From Elusimicrobiales bacterium (GTDB taxonomy: Bacteria > Elusimicrobiota > Elusimicrobia > Elusimicrobiales > UBA9959), in contig JAMPXK010000012.1 of the NCBI GenBank assembly GCA_023701245.1, positions 1 through 55,703 of the forward strand: a stretch of DNA of 55,703 bases, written 5' to 3'. The stretch's first letter is position 1. Each line of letters begins with the position of its first letter. Below, piece by piece: positions 44,313 to 51,832 of this stretch. Under the pieces are notes generated by a model. The model made no database searches and was not told the DNA's origin. It worked only from the letters and a program-made list of their open reading frames with translations. The position numbers and the translations under genes are program-made.

Positions 44313-45146
44313 CTACCAATTGTACTGCAATTTGAGGTAGTAGAGCGCGGTCCGCTGCGTGTTGCGGTTGTAGAAGTCGAACTGGGCGATAGGCCACAGC
44401 TGGAACCCCGGCAGCAGTTTCTCCATGCTGATGAACATGGCCGGGCCGGCGCTCAGCTGGGTCTTGCCCCACTGCCCGGCAGAACTGCCGCGCACCTCGT
44501 TGGGGTCCCCGAACAGGCCGCGCTGCTCCACGGCCACGCGGGTATGCGGCCCCAGCGGGACCTTGGCGCCGGCGGCCGCCGCGTAGGAAAACACGTTGCC
44601 GGCCTTGATGCGCGTGGCCGGGTTGGTGAAGTTGACGGCGTACTGCGCCCAGAAGTCCAGGTCGTAGTTGTTGCCGTCCAGGTAGCGGGTCACCGAGAAG
44701 TTGGGGCCGAAAGACCAGGCGTTGACGCCTATGTTGGTGGCGCCGGCGGACCGGTCCCAGCGCGACACAGGCACACCGGCGAACAGCAGCGCGCGCAGGC
44801 GCCAGGGCCCCCACTTGCGGGTCAGGCCGCCTTCCAGCGTGACGTCGCCGAAGTCGCTGCGGGAAACCCCGTTCACGGCTATCTGCGAGTACGGGATGCT
44901 GGCGCGGAAAAGCAACCCCGGCAGGAAAACCCTGGCTATCAGCAGGTTGAGGCGCTGCTCGTTCTCCTTGGCCGACTCGGCGCCCTTCCTGTCCACGAAC
45001 TTTTCGGACAGGCTGTAGGTCAGCCGGTTATCCACCTGCAGCGTATAGCCCCTCTCGCCGATGGGCGGGCAATCCGCGGTCATGATATTGCTGGCCAGGG
45101 CCGGCCCGGAGGCGAACAGCAGCAGGGCGCACAGGAATTTGCACAT
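44313..45146 (-). CDS. Outer-membrane beta-barrel protein
   Basis: A 277-residue protein from ATG 45146, preceded by AAGGAG. It has a signal peptide (CKFLCALLLFASGPALA) and alternating hydrophobic strands with aromatic belts (LYYLKLQYNW at the C-terminus, the usual closing strand ending in an aromatic). YTLQVDNRLTYSLSEKFV at the start of the barrel recalls proteins annotated as transporters of the phenol-degradation MetA-type family. It is the first gene of the importer operon. Confidence 0.75.
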   Translation of the reverse strand: MCKFLCALLLFASGPALASNIMTADCPPIGERGYTLQVDNRLTYSLSEKFVDRKGAESAKENEQRLNLLIARVFLPGLLFRASIPYSQIAVNGVSRSDFGDVTLEGGLTRKWGPWRLRALLFAGVPVSRWDRSAGATNIGVNAWSFGPNFSVTRYLDGNNYDLDFWAQYAVNFTNPATRIKAGNVFSYAAAAGAKVPLGPHTRVAVEQRGLFGDPNEVRGSSAGQWGKTQLSAGPAMFISMEKLLPGFQLWPIAQFDFYNRNTQRTALYYLKLQYNW

Positions 45147-45261
45147 TAGATCTCCTTGCAACTCGGGAACGTTCTTGTTCAAATGATAAGAAAACCGGGC
45201 GGCCGCGTCCATGACGGGCATCATCTTGGGCTTCGGGCTATTTTGCTATCATAACCCCGTG
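45147..45261. promoter_or_regulatory. Divergent promoter region between OMP operon and Crp/Fnr gene
   Basis: Plus strand: TATCAT (45247-45252) with TTGGGC at 45226-45231, whose predicted transcription start coincides with the GTG/ATG at 45259/45262, so the regulator mRNA may be leaderless. Minus strand: TATCAT at 45188-45183, about 37 bases before the OMP start. A short palindrome, GAACGTTC, lies near 45168-45175 and might be an operator; no full Crp/Fnr-type TTGAT-N4-ATCAA site is seen. Confidence 0.4.
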
Positions 45262-45942
45262 ATGCGCCAGAAAAAAAATCCCCGGTCCCTGGTACCCTTC
45301 ATCCGGTCCCAGGTCAGTCTTTTTTCCACGCTGCCCCACGCCGCCCTGCGCGACCTGGCCGCCGCCTGTTCGGAGCAGAGCTACGGCAAAGGGGAATTCG
45401 TCTGCACCGCGGGCGAACCGGCCGGCGGCATCTGGCTGGTGCAGGAAGGCCTGGTGCAGCTTAACCGCTGCGCCCGCAGCGGGGCCAACCTCGCCATAGA
45501 AGTGCTGGTCCCCGGCGACGCCTTCGGGTTCGCCTCCATCTGCGACAGGACCTGGCCCGTCAACGCGGTCACCATCAAACCTTCCCGGCTTTTCGCCATC
45601 TCCCGCGACCGGATGCTGGCCATAATGGACAAGCATCCCGCCGTGTCGAGGATGGTGATCTCACATTTCGTACAGCGCCTGCGGTTTTTGGGGACCCGGG
45701 TCTTTCTCTCCCGGGAACCTGTGGAAAAACGCCTGATAGCGGCGCTGGCCTACCTCTCCCCCAAATTCGGAACGGAGATCCCCCTGACCTGCGCCGATAT
45801 CGGCGCCCTCGCCGGCACCACCCCGGAAACCACCATGAGGGTCTTCGCCAGGTTCCGCAAGGCTGGCCTGCTCAAGACCGCGCGGGGCAAGGTCCGGGTA
45901 AGCGACCTGCCGGCGCTTATGGACAGAATGGGTTTGGAGTGA
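45262..45942 (+). CDS. Crp/Fnr-family transcriptional regulator
   Basis: A 226-residue protein. I reject the upstream ATG at 45211 because the extension (GIILGFGLFCYHN) is unrelated to the family and overlaps the predicted promoter. The cyclic-nucleotide-binding-like beta-roll (GKGEFVCTAGEPAGGIWLV, PGDAFGFASI) is followed by a dimer helix and a winged helix-turn-helix (CADIGALAGTTPETTMRVFA). The N-terminal Cys set that binds the Fnr [4Fe-4S] cluster is absent. Being divergent from the importer/UbiUV-like operon, it probably regulates that operon. Confidence 0.88.
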   Translation: MRQKKNPRSLVPFIRSQVSLFSTLPHAALRDLAAACSEQSYGKGEFVCTAGEPAGGIWLVQEGLVQLNRCARSGANLAIEVLVPGDAFGFASICDRTWPVNAVTIKPSRLFAISRDRMLAIMDKHPAVSRMVISHFVQRLRFLGTRVFLSREPVEKRLIAALAYLSPKFGTEIPLTCADIGALAGTTPETTMRVFARFRKAGLLKTARGKVRVSDLPALMDRMGLE

Positions 45943-45945
45943 ATT

Positions 45946-46764
45946 TCAGGCGCGGGACCGCGCCTTTTCCAGAGAAATTTCAGCTGACAGTCCGAGCCCG
46001 TCGCAGATCGGGGCGCGGGCCGGCGGTTTGCCGCCGGGTTCCCGGGCCTCCAGTATGAGGGTAAGACCGCCGGCAGCCTTGGCGGCCCCCAGCCTGACCC
46101 GCCGGCGCGCCGGGCCCGCCAGGAAAAAATACCGGCTGTTGTTGCCGCGGCCCTCCTGCGGCACATAGGTCCGCACCAGCGTCCTGGACGCGAACCCTTC
46201 TTCCTTAAGCGCGCGCAGGGAAGACTCGGGCCCGCACCAGCCGGCCGCGGGCAGGCAGAACCTGCCGGCCGGCGCCAGGATGGCCCGTACCCCTCGGATG
46301 AACCGCACGTTCACGCCGCTGCCGTCGCCGCCCCCGTCCACCGCCGCCTGCAGCTCCCTGGAAAGCGTCCTGTCGACGTAGGCCTCCGGGCACTGCGGCC
46401 CGCTGAAAACCGCGCTGTCGGCCTTTATGCCCCTGGCCGCCAGCGGGGCCAGCAGGTCGCCCTGGAAGAAGCGGCACCGGTCGGCGACGCCGTTAAGGCG
46501 CGCGTTGAGCCGGGCATAGCGCAGCGCCACCGGGTTGGTATCCACGCCGCAGGCCAGCCGCGCCCCCAGTTTGGCCGCGGCTATGGCGTGCAGCCCGCTG
46601 CCGCAGCAGATATCCGCGAAAACTTCCCCGGGCTTTACCCGCATGGCGTGGACCGCCAGCAGGGAAACGAAATTAGGAACGAACATCTTTTCAGGGTGCA
46701 GCCGCAGCAGGAGCTCCAGGCCCCGCAGGCGCAGTTTCAACTCGTGAAAAGCGGCGGACGGCAT
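45946..46764 (-). CDS. SAM-dependent methyltransferase-like protein
   Basis: A 272-residue Rossmann methyltransferase. ADICCGSGLHAIAAAKLGA is the SAM-binding motif I, GVDTNPVALRYAR motif II. At the position of the NPPY catalytic motif of N- or C5-type enzymes it reads FSGPQCPE, so it may not be a standard nucleic-acid N-methylase. It ends three bases after the regulator's stop on the other strand, and it is the last gene of a three-gene operon with two radical SAM genes. Confidence 0.75.
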   Translation of the reverse strand: MPSAAFHELKLRLRGLELLLRLHPEKMFVPNFVSLLAVHAMRVKPGEVFADICCGSGLHAIAAAKLGARLACGVDTNPVALRYARLNARLNGVADRCRFFQGDLLAPLAARGIKADSAVFSGPQCPEAYVDRTLSRELQAAVDGGGDGSGVNVRFIRGVRAILAPAGRFCLPAAGWCGPESSLRALKEEGFASRTLVRTYVPQEGRGNNSRYFFLAGPARRRVRLGAAKAAGGLTLILEAREPGGKPPARAPICDGLGLSAEISLEKARSRA

Positions 46765-46767
46765 GCG

Positions 46768-48201
46768 TCAGTAAGCGCTGTAGCGGGAAGCCAGGCGCAG
46801 CTTCTCGTCCAGGTCCGGGGTCCTGTAGCGGTAGAAGTCGGTGAAGATATACGGGTTGGCCTCTATGATGTCGCGGCAGGTGCCCGCCACCTGGGAGGCG
46901 GCGATGATGGTGCGCACGCTGGTCACGTCGGCGGGCAGGCGGCAGGTGTCGCCTTCCTCGCGGTAGAAGAGTTTGCCTTCCCGCACCAGTTCCGCGAGCT
47001 TGGCGGGCTGGAACATCAGGCTGTGCTCCACGGGCAGGAAAAGTTCGCTCTTGTGCGCCTGGAAGATCTCCGTGGCCGGATACGGCTCCAGCCAGCGCAG
47101 CTGGGCGGTGCAGCCCTTCGCCTCCAGCCTTTCGCGGACCTCCAGCGTTCTCTTGAAATCTTCCAGGGTCTCGAAGGGGAACCCCCACATCAGCCCCACC
47201 TCGACGTTGGGGATATGGGCCGTGGACATCTCTATGGCGGCCAGGGCCTTCTTCAGGCCGGAGCCGCGCTTTATGGCGGCCAGGACGGTCTCGCTGCCGC
47301 TGTCGAGACCGTAAAACACGGTCTTGCAGCCGGCGGCCGCCATCTCGTCGAGCAGGGCGGGGTCCACGCACTCGGTACGGGTCATCGCGAACCATTTCAG
47401 GCCCAGGTTTGCTTTCTTTATGGCGCGGCAGAGCTCCAGCGTCCGTTCCCGGTTGACGGAAAAATTAGGGTCCACGAAGAACAGGTCGCTGAAGCCGTAC
47501 TCGTTCTTAAGGAGGGTCAGTTCGGCCAGCACGTTGGGAATGGAATTGTACCGCAGCCGGCGCCCGTCGAAATCCGTCAGACTGCAGAAGCCGCAGCGGT
47601 AAGGGCAGCCGCGCGAGGTCAGTACCGTGGCTATCTGGTAATTGCCCCTGAAACCCGGCGTATGATAGGCCGGCATCGGCAGGGAAGAGAGATCGGCTAT
47701 GTGGGGGCGCGGCGGGTTCAGCGTCACGCCGGCGCCGCCGCGGTACGCGAGGCCTTTTATCCCGGCGAAACCGGGAGCCCCCTCGCGCACTATCTCCACT
47801 ATCGTCTCCTCGCTTTCGCCCACGGAGACGGCGTCTATGAAAGGGAATTTTTCCAGCAGTTCTTTCGCCGCGCCGGAAGGGCCGGGCCCGCCCAGCACCA
47901 CGGTCTTCTCCGGGAATTTCAGCTTCAGCGCCTGGGCGGCCTTTACCGCGAAAGGCATGTGCACGGAGTGGCAGCCTATCCCGATGAGCCGCGGCGCCGT
48001 GTCCACCGCCGAAAGGAAATTTTCCAGTTCGGCCGGCAGGCTGCGGCCGTACTCCATGGAATATTCCTTCAGGCCCGCCTTGAAGCCGGCTTTCTCCAGC
48101 GCGGCCACCAGCAGGAAGATGCCGGCCGAATTGTGCATGTACACCGTCTTGCCGTTGAAGTTCTTGGCGATTGAAAGGTTAACAAGCGTTATATCGTTCA
48201 T
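46768..48201 (-). CDS. B12-binding radical SAM protein
   Basis: A 477-residue protein with a B12-type N-terminal Rossmann domain (LLVAALEKAGFK, VVLGGPGPSG, DAVSVGESEETI), then C199-x3-C203-x2-C206 (CPYRCGFC) and FVDPNFSVNRERT. Later YGLDSGSETVL and LMWGFPFETLEDF follow the family barrel pattern. Cobalamin-dependent members often methylate or rearrange carbon skeletons. It overlaps the preceding radical SAM gene by ATGA and lies two bases before the methyltransferase gene. Confidence 0.88.
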   Translation of the reverse strand: MNDITLVNLSIAKNFNGKTVYMHNSAGIFLLVAALEKAGFKAGLKEYSMEYGRSLPAELENFLSAVDTAPRLIGIGCHSVHMPFAVKAAQALKLKFPEKTVVLGGPGPSGAAKELLEKFPFIDAVSVGESEETIVEIVREGAPGFAGIKGLAYRGGAGVTLNPPRPHIADLSSLPMPAYHTPGFRGNYQIATVLTSRGCPYRCGFCSLTDFDGRRLRYNSIPNVLAELTLLKNEYGFSDLFFVDPNFSVNRERTLELCRAIKKANLGLKWFAMTRTECVDPALLDEMAAAGCKTVFYGLDSGSETVLAAIKRGSGLKKALAAIEMSTAHIPNVEVGLMWGFPFETLEDFKRTLEVRERLEAKGCTAQLRWLEPYPATEIFQAHKSELFLPVEHSLMFQPAKLAELVREGKLFYREEGDTCRLPADVTSVRTIIAASQVAGTCRDIIEANPYIFTDFYRYRTPDLDEKLRLASRYSAY

Positions 48202-49463
48202 TTTCTCCCCGTTCCCGCGCGGTACTGGAAACAGCCGCCCTGGCAGACCGTCCTGTCGGCCAGGTCCTGCGGTTTATCGCCGAGCCGGGCCTGGTAGGCG
48301 GCAAAGAAACGGCAGTCGCGGCAAGCCTCCATCAGCGGCCGGCAGCTCGCCTCGCGCACCAGCGGCCGGAAACTTTTATTAAGTCCGCTCCGCGTAACGC
48401 CGGCCCTTATCTTCACCCCGGCGGCCTTGATGCCGGTGCACGGGTAGCAGGTCAGGTCCGGGTTGACGGTAAATTTCAGGTCGCTGTCATGGTCGCCGCC
48501 CAGGCACAAGGGGCAGCGGGTATAGAACAGGAACGGGCTCACCCCCTCCAGGAAAGCCAGCTGCTCCGGGGAGAACATGCACGGCAACAGGGGCCGGTAG
48601 AACGCGAAGACCACCCCTTCCTCTTTCGCGTGCCGGGCTATGGCCGTTATCTGCGCGGCGAGCGCGGCGAAACGCGCGCGGAATTCCTCCGGGCCGAAGG
48701 TCCCCGCATGCCCCGGAAGGACCGCGCTGAAGCGCGCCATGGCGCGGGTACGCCGCTCTTTCACCAGCGCCACCGCCTTGCGCCAGCCCTCGTCCCCCGG
48801 CGTAACCACCCAGGACAGGATAGAGACCCTGTTATTGTCGGCCGCGTGCAGGAAATTGCCGCGGAACCGTTCCAACTGCTCCGGGGACGCCGCCTCCTGC
48901 GGATAACTGAGGCAGACTGACCGCACGAAATCCCGCCCCAGGGCGGAGTTCAGCGCTGGGTCGTAAAGTCCGTTGGTGGTAATATAGACCGTCAGCCCCT
49001 TATCGCGGCAGACCTCCAGTATTTCCCTGAACCGCGGGTGCTGCGTGGGTTCGCCTCCCAGCAGGCGCAGGCGCTGCCAGCCCTGCTCCCTGGCCCAGCC
49101 GGCCAGGAAAGTAAAATCCTCCAGGGACATATGCTCCCGGAATTCTTCCTTGAGGCCCCTGGCGTAACAGAAAGAACAATCCCTGTCGCACTGGTAGGTC
49201 AGGCAGACGGCCAGGATCTGCGCTTCCCGGTCGCGGGTATTGGCCATAAGGCGGGGGTGGTGGGTCACGGCCTGCTGGCACTTAACGTAGGCGGCGTCCA
49301 GGAGGCCGCCGGAAATACCGGCGCGGCGCAGGCGCCGCAGGGCCTCGGCGCCGGCTAGGCAGGAAAAGGCCCGGGGAAAGGAGAGGCGGTCGTGCCCGCC
49401 CAGCAGCAGGGCCATCCGCAGCAGCGGAGAATGAACGGAAAGTTTGAGCAAGAAGTCCCTCAT
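48198..49463 (-). CDS. Radical SAM protein with SPASM-like C-terminus
   Basis: A 421-residue protein. An N-terminal helical extension of about 85 residues (LLKLSVHSPLLRMALLLGGH ...) precedes C92-x3-C96-x2-C99 (CDRDCSFC), then LLGGEPTQHPRF and YITTNG. The C-terminus is Cys-rich: CPLCLGG, CYPCTG, ASCRP, CRDCRFF and VCQGGCF, suggesting two auxiliary clusters. It starts the minus operon behind a clear -10 element. The nearest small peptide gene is at 50538 on the other strand. Confidence 0.85.
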   Translation of the reverse strand: MRDFLLKLSVHSPLLRMALLLGGHDRLSFPRAFSCLAGAEALRRLRRAGISGGLLDAAYVKCQQAVTHHPRLMANTRDREAQILAVCLTYQCDRDCSFCYARGLKEEFREHMSLEDFTFLAGWAREQGWQRLRLLGGEPTQHPRFREILEVCRDKGLTVYITTNGLYDPALNSALGRDFVRSVCLSYPQEAASPEQLERFRGNFLHAADNNRVSILSWVVTPGDEGWRKAVALVKERRTRAMARFSAVLPGHAGTFGPEEFRARFAALAAQITAIARHAKEEGVVFAFYRPLLPCMFSPEQLAFLEGVSPFLFYTRCPLCLGGDHDSDLKFTVNPDLTCYPCTGIKAAGVKIRAGVTRSGLNKSFRPLVREASCRPLMEACRDCRFFAAYQARLGDKPQDLADRTVCQGGCFQYRAGTGRK

Positions 49464-49489
49464 AGTTTCGCGGCAGGTCCCGGACGTAA

Positions 49490-49495
49490 ATTATA
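49490..49495 (-). promoter_or_regulatory. -10 element for the radical SAM/methyltransferase operon
   Basis: On the minus strand AGATATAATTTAC contains TATAAT at 49495-49490, with a TTTTGA -35 candidate 17 bases upstream. The start codon at 49463 leaves a leader of about 20 bases. Confidence 0.55.
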
Positions 49496-49536
49496 TCTTT
49501 AATCACCCCGCCTCAAAAATGCCGGCCGCCGGTGCG

Positions 49537-49558
49537 TTCCGGGAAAATGTCATATAAT
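49537..49558 (+). promoter_or_regulatory. Promoter with TTCCGGGAA box for the GT9 gene
   Basis: TTCCGGGAA (49537-49545) lies seven bases before TATAAT (49553-49558). The same box with a similar -10 recurs before the small-peptide gene (50480-50499). The GT9 ATG at 49578 leaves a leader of roughly 13 bases without a Shine-Dalgarno. Confidence 0.5.
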
Positions 49559-49577
49559 ATGCCTTATTCCGCCGACA

Positions 49578-50459
49578 ATGCCTAAAATACTGATAATAAA
49601 ACTGGGCGCCCTGGGCGACGTGCTGCGCACGACGCCGCTGCTGCGCCGGCTGCGCGGGCCCGTCACCTGGATAACCGGCCGCCGGGCCCTGCCCCTGCTG
49701 GCCGGCAACCGGCGCATAGCCCGGCTGCTGAGCGTGGAAGACTCCCGCGGGCTGCGCGGGGAAAAATTCGACTGGGTGATAAACTTCGACGAGGACCGGC
49801 GGGCCTGCGCCCTCGCCGCCGCCGCGGCCGCGCCCAGGAAAACAGGGGCCGTGCTGGCCGCCGGCGCCGTAACTTACTGCGCCGCCTCCGCCCCCTGGTT
49901 CGACATGAGCCTCATCAGCAGGCTCGGCCGCCGGGAAGCCGACAGGCTCAAGTACAAATCCAGGAAAACCTACCAGGAGCATCTCTTTTGCGCCTGCGGG
50001 CTGGAGTTCAAGGGGGAAGAATACATGCTCCCCGGCCGCTTCCCCGGCGCGCTGGCCGGGACGGTGGCCATAGAGACCCGCGCCGGCGCCAGGTGGCCGC
50101 TCAAAGGCTGGACCGGTTACCGGGAGCTCGCCGCCCTGCTTGAAAAGGCGGGCGTCGAGGTCCGCTTCCTGCGCCAGAGGCGCCGGCTGCTGGATTATTT
50201 GGCCGACATAGGCCGCTGCCAGGTGCTGGTCTCGGGCGACACCTTCGCCATGCACGCGGCCCTCGCCCTGGGGCGCCGCGCGGCCGCGCTGTTCAACTGC
50301 ACCAGTCCCTGGGAGATCCACGGCTACGGGCGCCTGACCCGCCTGGTCAATCCCGGCCTGCGCCGGCTTTACTACTCCACCGCCCCGCTGACCGAAAAGA
50401 CCCCGGCCGTCTCACCGCGCGCGGTGTACCGGGCCGTAATGCGGCTGCTGCGGGAGTGA
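49578..50459 (+). CDS. Glycosyltransferase family 9 (heptosyltransferase-like)
   Basis: A 293-residue GT-B enzyme. ILIIKLGALGDVLRTTPLL is the family 9 opening, with the acceptor-base region in GALGDV, and VLVSGDTFAMHAALALG is the C-terminal donor-binding segment found in ADP-heptose transferases. It is shorter than typical LPS heptosyltransferases (about 330-350 residues). Loss of part of the central linker is possible. It suggests an LPS-like or other surface glycan. It has its own promoter. Confidence 0.85.
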   Translation: MPKILIIKLGALGDVLRTTPLLRRLRGPVTWITGRRALPLLAGNRRIARLLSVEDSRGLRGEKFDWVINFDEDRRACALAAAAAAPRKTGAVLAAGAVTYCAASAPWFDMSLISRLGRREADRLKYKSRKTYQEHLFCACGLEFKGEEYMLPGRFPGALAGTVAIETRAGARWPLKGWTGYRELAALLEKAGVEVRFLRQRRRLLDYLADIGRCQVLVSGDTFAMHAALALGRRAAALFNCTSPWEIHGYGRLTRLVNPGLRRLYYSTAPLTEKTPAVSPRAVYRAVMRLLRE

Positions 50460-50479
50460 CCCCGGCCGCCCGACCGTTT

Positions 50480-50499
50480 TTCCGGGAATGTGATATAAT
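50480..50499 (+). promoter_or_regulatory. Promoter with TTCCGGGAA box for the small-peptide gene
   Basis: TTCCGGGAA (50480-50488) followed by TGTGATATAAT; TATAAT spans 50494-50499 and TGA directly before it makes an extended -10. Predicted leader before ATG 50538 is about 32 bases, with ggacaggcgg as a weak ribosome binding site. Confidence 0.55.
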
Positions 50500-50537
50500 A
50501 TTGGAGTTACGCCAATACACTGCGGACAGGCGGAAAA

Positions 50538-50663
50538 ATGGCTCCTCACAACGATAAAAATAAAAGACCCCACGCCAGGAAGAAGCGGGCTTACCTAAAG
50601 CCCGCGGTCACCAAGCACGGGGCGCTTAATTCCCAGATCGCCTCCTTCCGCACTTTCTACTAA
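50538..50663 (+). CDS. 41-residue RiPP-precursor-like peptide
   Basis: A 41-residue ORF. The first half is basic (KNKRPHARKKRAY), and the centre has Y19-x2-P22-x-V24-x3-G28-x-L30, the YxxPxLxxxGxL pattern that lasso-peptide and other RRE-dependent leaders use for recognition. A short putative core follows, with terminal residues SFRTFY. It has its own well-formed promoter and ends well before the next gene. Candidate modifying enzymes are the radical SAM proteins upstream, the distant PqqD protein at 2535, and glycosyltransferases on both sides. No lasso cyclase (asparagine-synthetase-like) is present in the window, so a lasso product is not implied. Alternative: a small basic, perhaps nucleic-acid-binding protein. 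Confidence 0.55.
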   Translation: MAPHNDKNKRPHARKKRAYLKPAVTKHGALNSQIASFRTFY

Positions 50664-50724
50664 GCGGCCGCCCCGGTTTTGCGCTCCACCCGCGCCCTAA
50701 GCGCCGGCACACGCGCGCCTGAAC

Positions 50725-51768
50725 GTGAAAATAACACTGCTGCCGGCCACCTACTTCAGCGACCCGACCTACCACAGGGTGCTTTCCAGCCTGCGGCGGG
50801 AGTACGCGGCGGCCGGCCATGAAGTCTCGCTGGTTTCCCGCGACACCGCGGCGCACCCGGAGCTGCAGCTGGGGCGCGGCAAGGACGCCGTCCTGGGCCC
50901 GCCCTCCGCGCGCCTCCTGGGCCGGCTGCTGGCGGCGCCAGGTTCCGTACTGCATTTCCATTTCTCCGGCTGGCTGCGCCCCTGGCACGCGCCGCTGCTG
51001 CTCTCCAGGCAGCTGGCGGCGGCCAGGCTGCTGGTCACCTTCCAGGACTACAGGCACCCGAACCTGCCCGCCCCGGGCGCCGCGCAGAAGAGGACCCTGC
51101 TGGCCCTGCTGCGCCGGGCCGACGCCGTCACGGCGGTCTCCGGCTTTTTAGCGCGCCTGCTGCGCGAGGATTTCCCCTCGCAGGCGGCCAGGCTGCGGGT
51201 GGTCCCCAACGGCGCGGACCCGCTGCCCGCGCGCGCCGCGGCCGGCGGATACATCTTTTCCGTGGGCCGTCAGGCGCCGTACAAGGGCCTGGACCTGCTG
51301 CTTTTCGCTTTTGCCCGGGCGGTAGAGCAGGGCTGCCGCAGGCGCCTGGTGATCTGCGGGCCGGACGGCGCGGGACCGCTGGGCCGCCTGGCCGCCAGGC
51401 TGGGCCTGGAGCGGCGGGTGCGGTTCACCGGCGTAGTGCCGCCGGCGCGCGTGCGCGCCCTCCTGCGCGGCTGCCTGTTTTTCGCCACCACGCCCCGCTG
51501 GGAATCTTTCGGCATGGCCGCCCTGGAAGCCCAGGCCGCCGGCAAGGCCGTGCTGGCCGCCGACCGCGGCGGCCTCCCGGAGTTCTGCTCCGGGGGCAGC
51601 GCCCTGCTGGTAAACCCTGAGGACACCGAAGCGGCGGCCGCGGCCCTCCTGAGGCTTTCCGGCGACGCCGCCCTGCGCGCCGCGCTGGGGCGCCGGGCCC
51701 GCGCCGCCGCCTCCGGCCGCTCCTGGAAAAAAGTTTCCGCCCGCTACCTTTCCCTGCTGCGGCGCTGA
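50725..51768 (+). CDS. Glycosyltransferase family 4
   Basis: A 347-residue GT-B enzyme with a GTG start. SVGRQAPYKGLDLLLFAFA and VICGPDGAG are in the donor domain, and RWESFGMAALEAQAAGKAVL carries the E-x7-E family 4 signature that binds the nucleotide-sugar. VSGFLARLL and VVPNGADPL close the acceptor domain. Likely adds hexose to a surface glycan. Downstream the sequence leads into a terminator belonging to the opposite strand. Confidence 0.88.
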   Translation: MKITLLPATYFSDPTYHRVLSSLRREYAAAGHEVSLVSRDTAAHPELQLGRGKDAVLGPPSARLLGRLLAAPGSVLHFHFSGWLRPWHAPLLLSRQLAAARLLVTFQDYRHPNLPAPGAAQKRTLLALLRRADAVTAVSGFLARLLREDFPSQAARLRVVPNGADPLPARAAAGGYIFSVGRQAPYKGLDLLLFAFARAVEQGCRRRLVICGPDGAGPLGRLAARLGLERRVRFTGVVPPARVRALLRGCLFFATTPRWESFGMAALEAQAAGKAVLAADRGGLPEFCSGGSALLVNPEDTEAAAAALLRLSGDAALRAALGRRARAAASGRSWKKVSARYLSLLRR

Positions 51769-51774
51769 CCCGGC

Positions 51775-51813
51775 AAAAAATAAAGCCGGGCGGTCTTCAG
51801 GGACCAGCCCGGC
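51775..51813 (-). terminator. Rho-independent terminator of the motor operon
   Basis: On the minus strand GCCGGGC-T-GGTC, loop, GACC-GCCCGGC (51813-51785) forms an 11-bp stem with a one-base bulge, followed by the T-rich run TTTATTTTTT (51784-51775). It lies just after the MotB-like stop codon at 51833. Confidence 0.85.
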
Positions 51814-51832
51814 CTGTTGGCGCTTTTCGCGC

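Noticed and set aside
45262..45942. Identification of the regulator as an oxygen-sensing Fnr
   Set aside because: The N-terminal cysteine set for the [4Fe-4S] cluster is absent; only general Crp/Fnr family membership is supported.
50538..50663. Calling the small peptide a lasso-peptide precursor
   Set aside because: The leader motif fits, but no asparagine-synthetase-like cyclase or transglutaminase-like leader peptidase gene lies in the window, so only the broader RiPP label is kept.
51770..51790. A CCCGGC/GCCGGG inverted repeat as terminator for the plus-strand GT4 gene
   Set aside because: The right arm is not followed by a T-run on the plus strand; the stronger structure and T-run serve the minus-strand operon.
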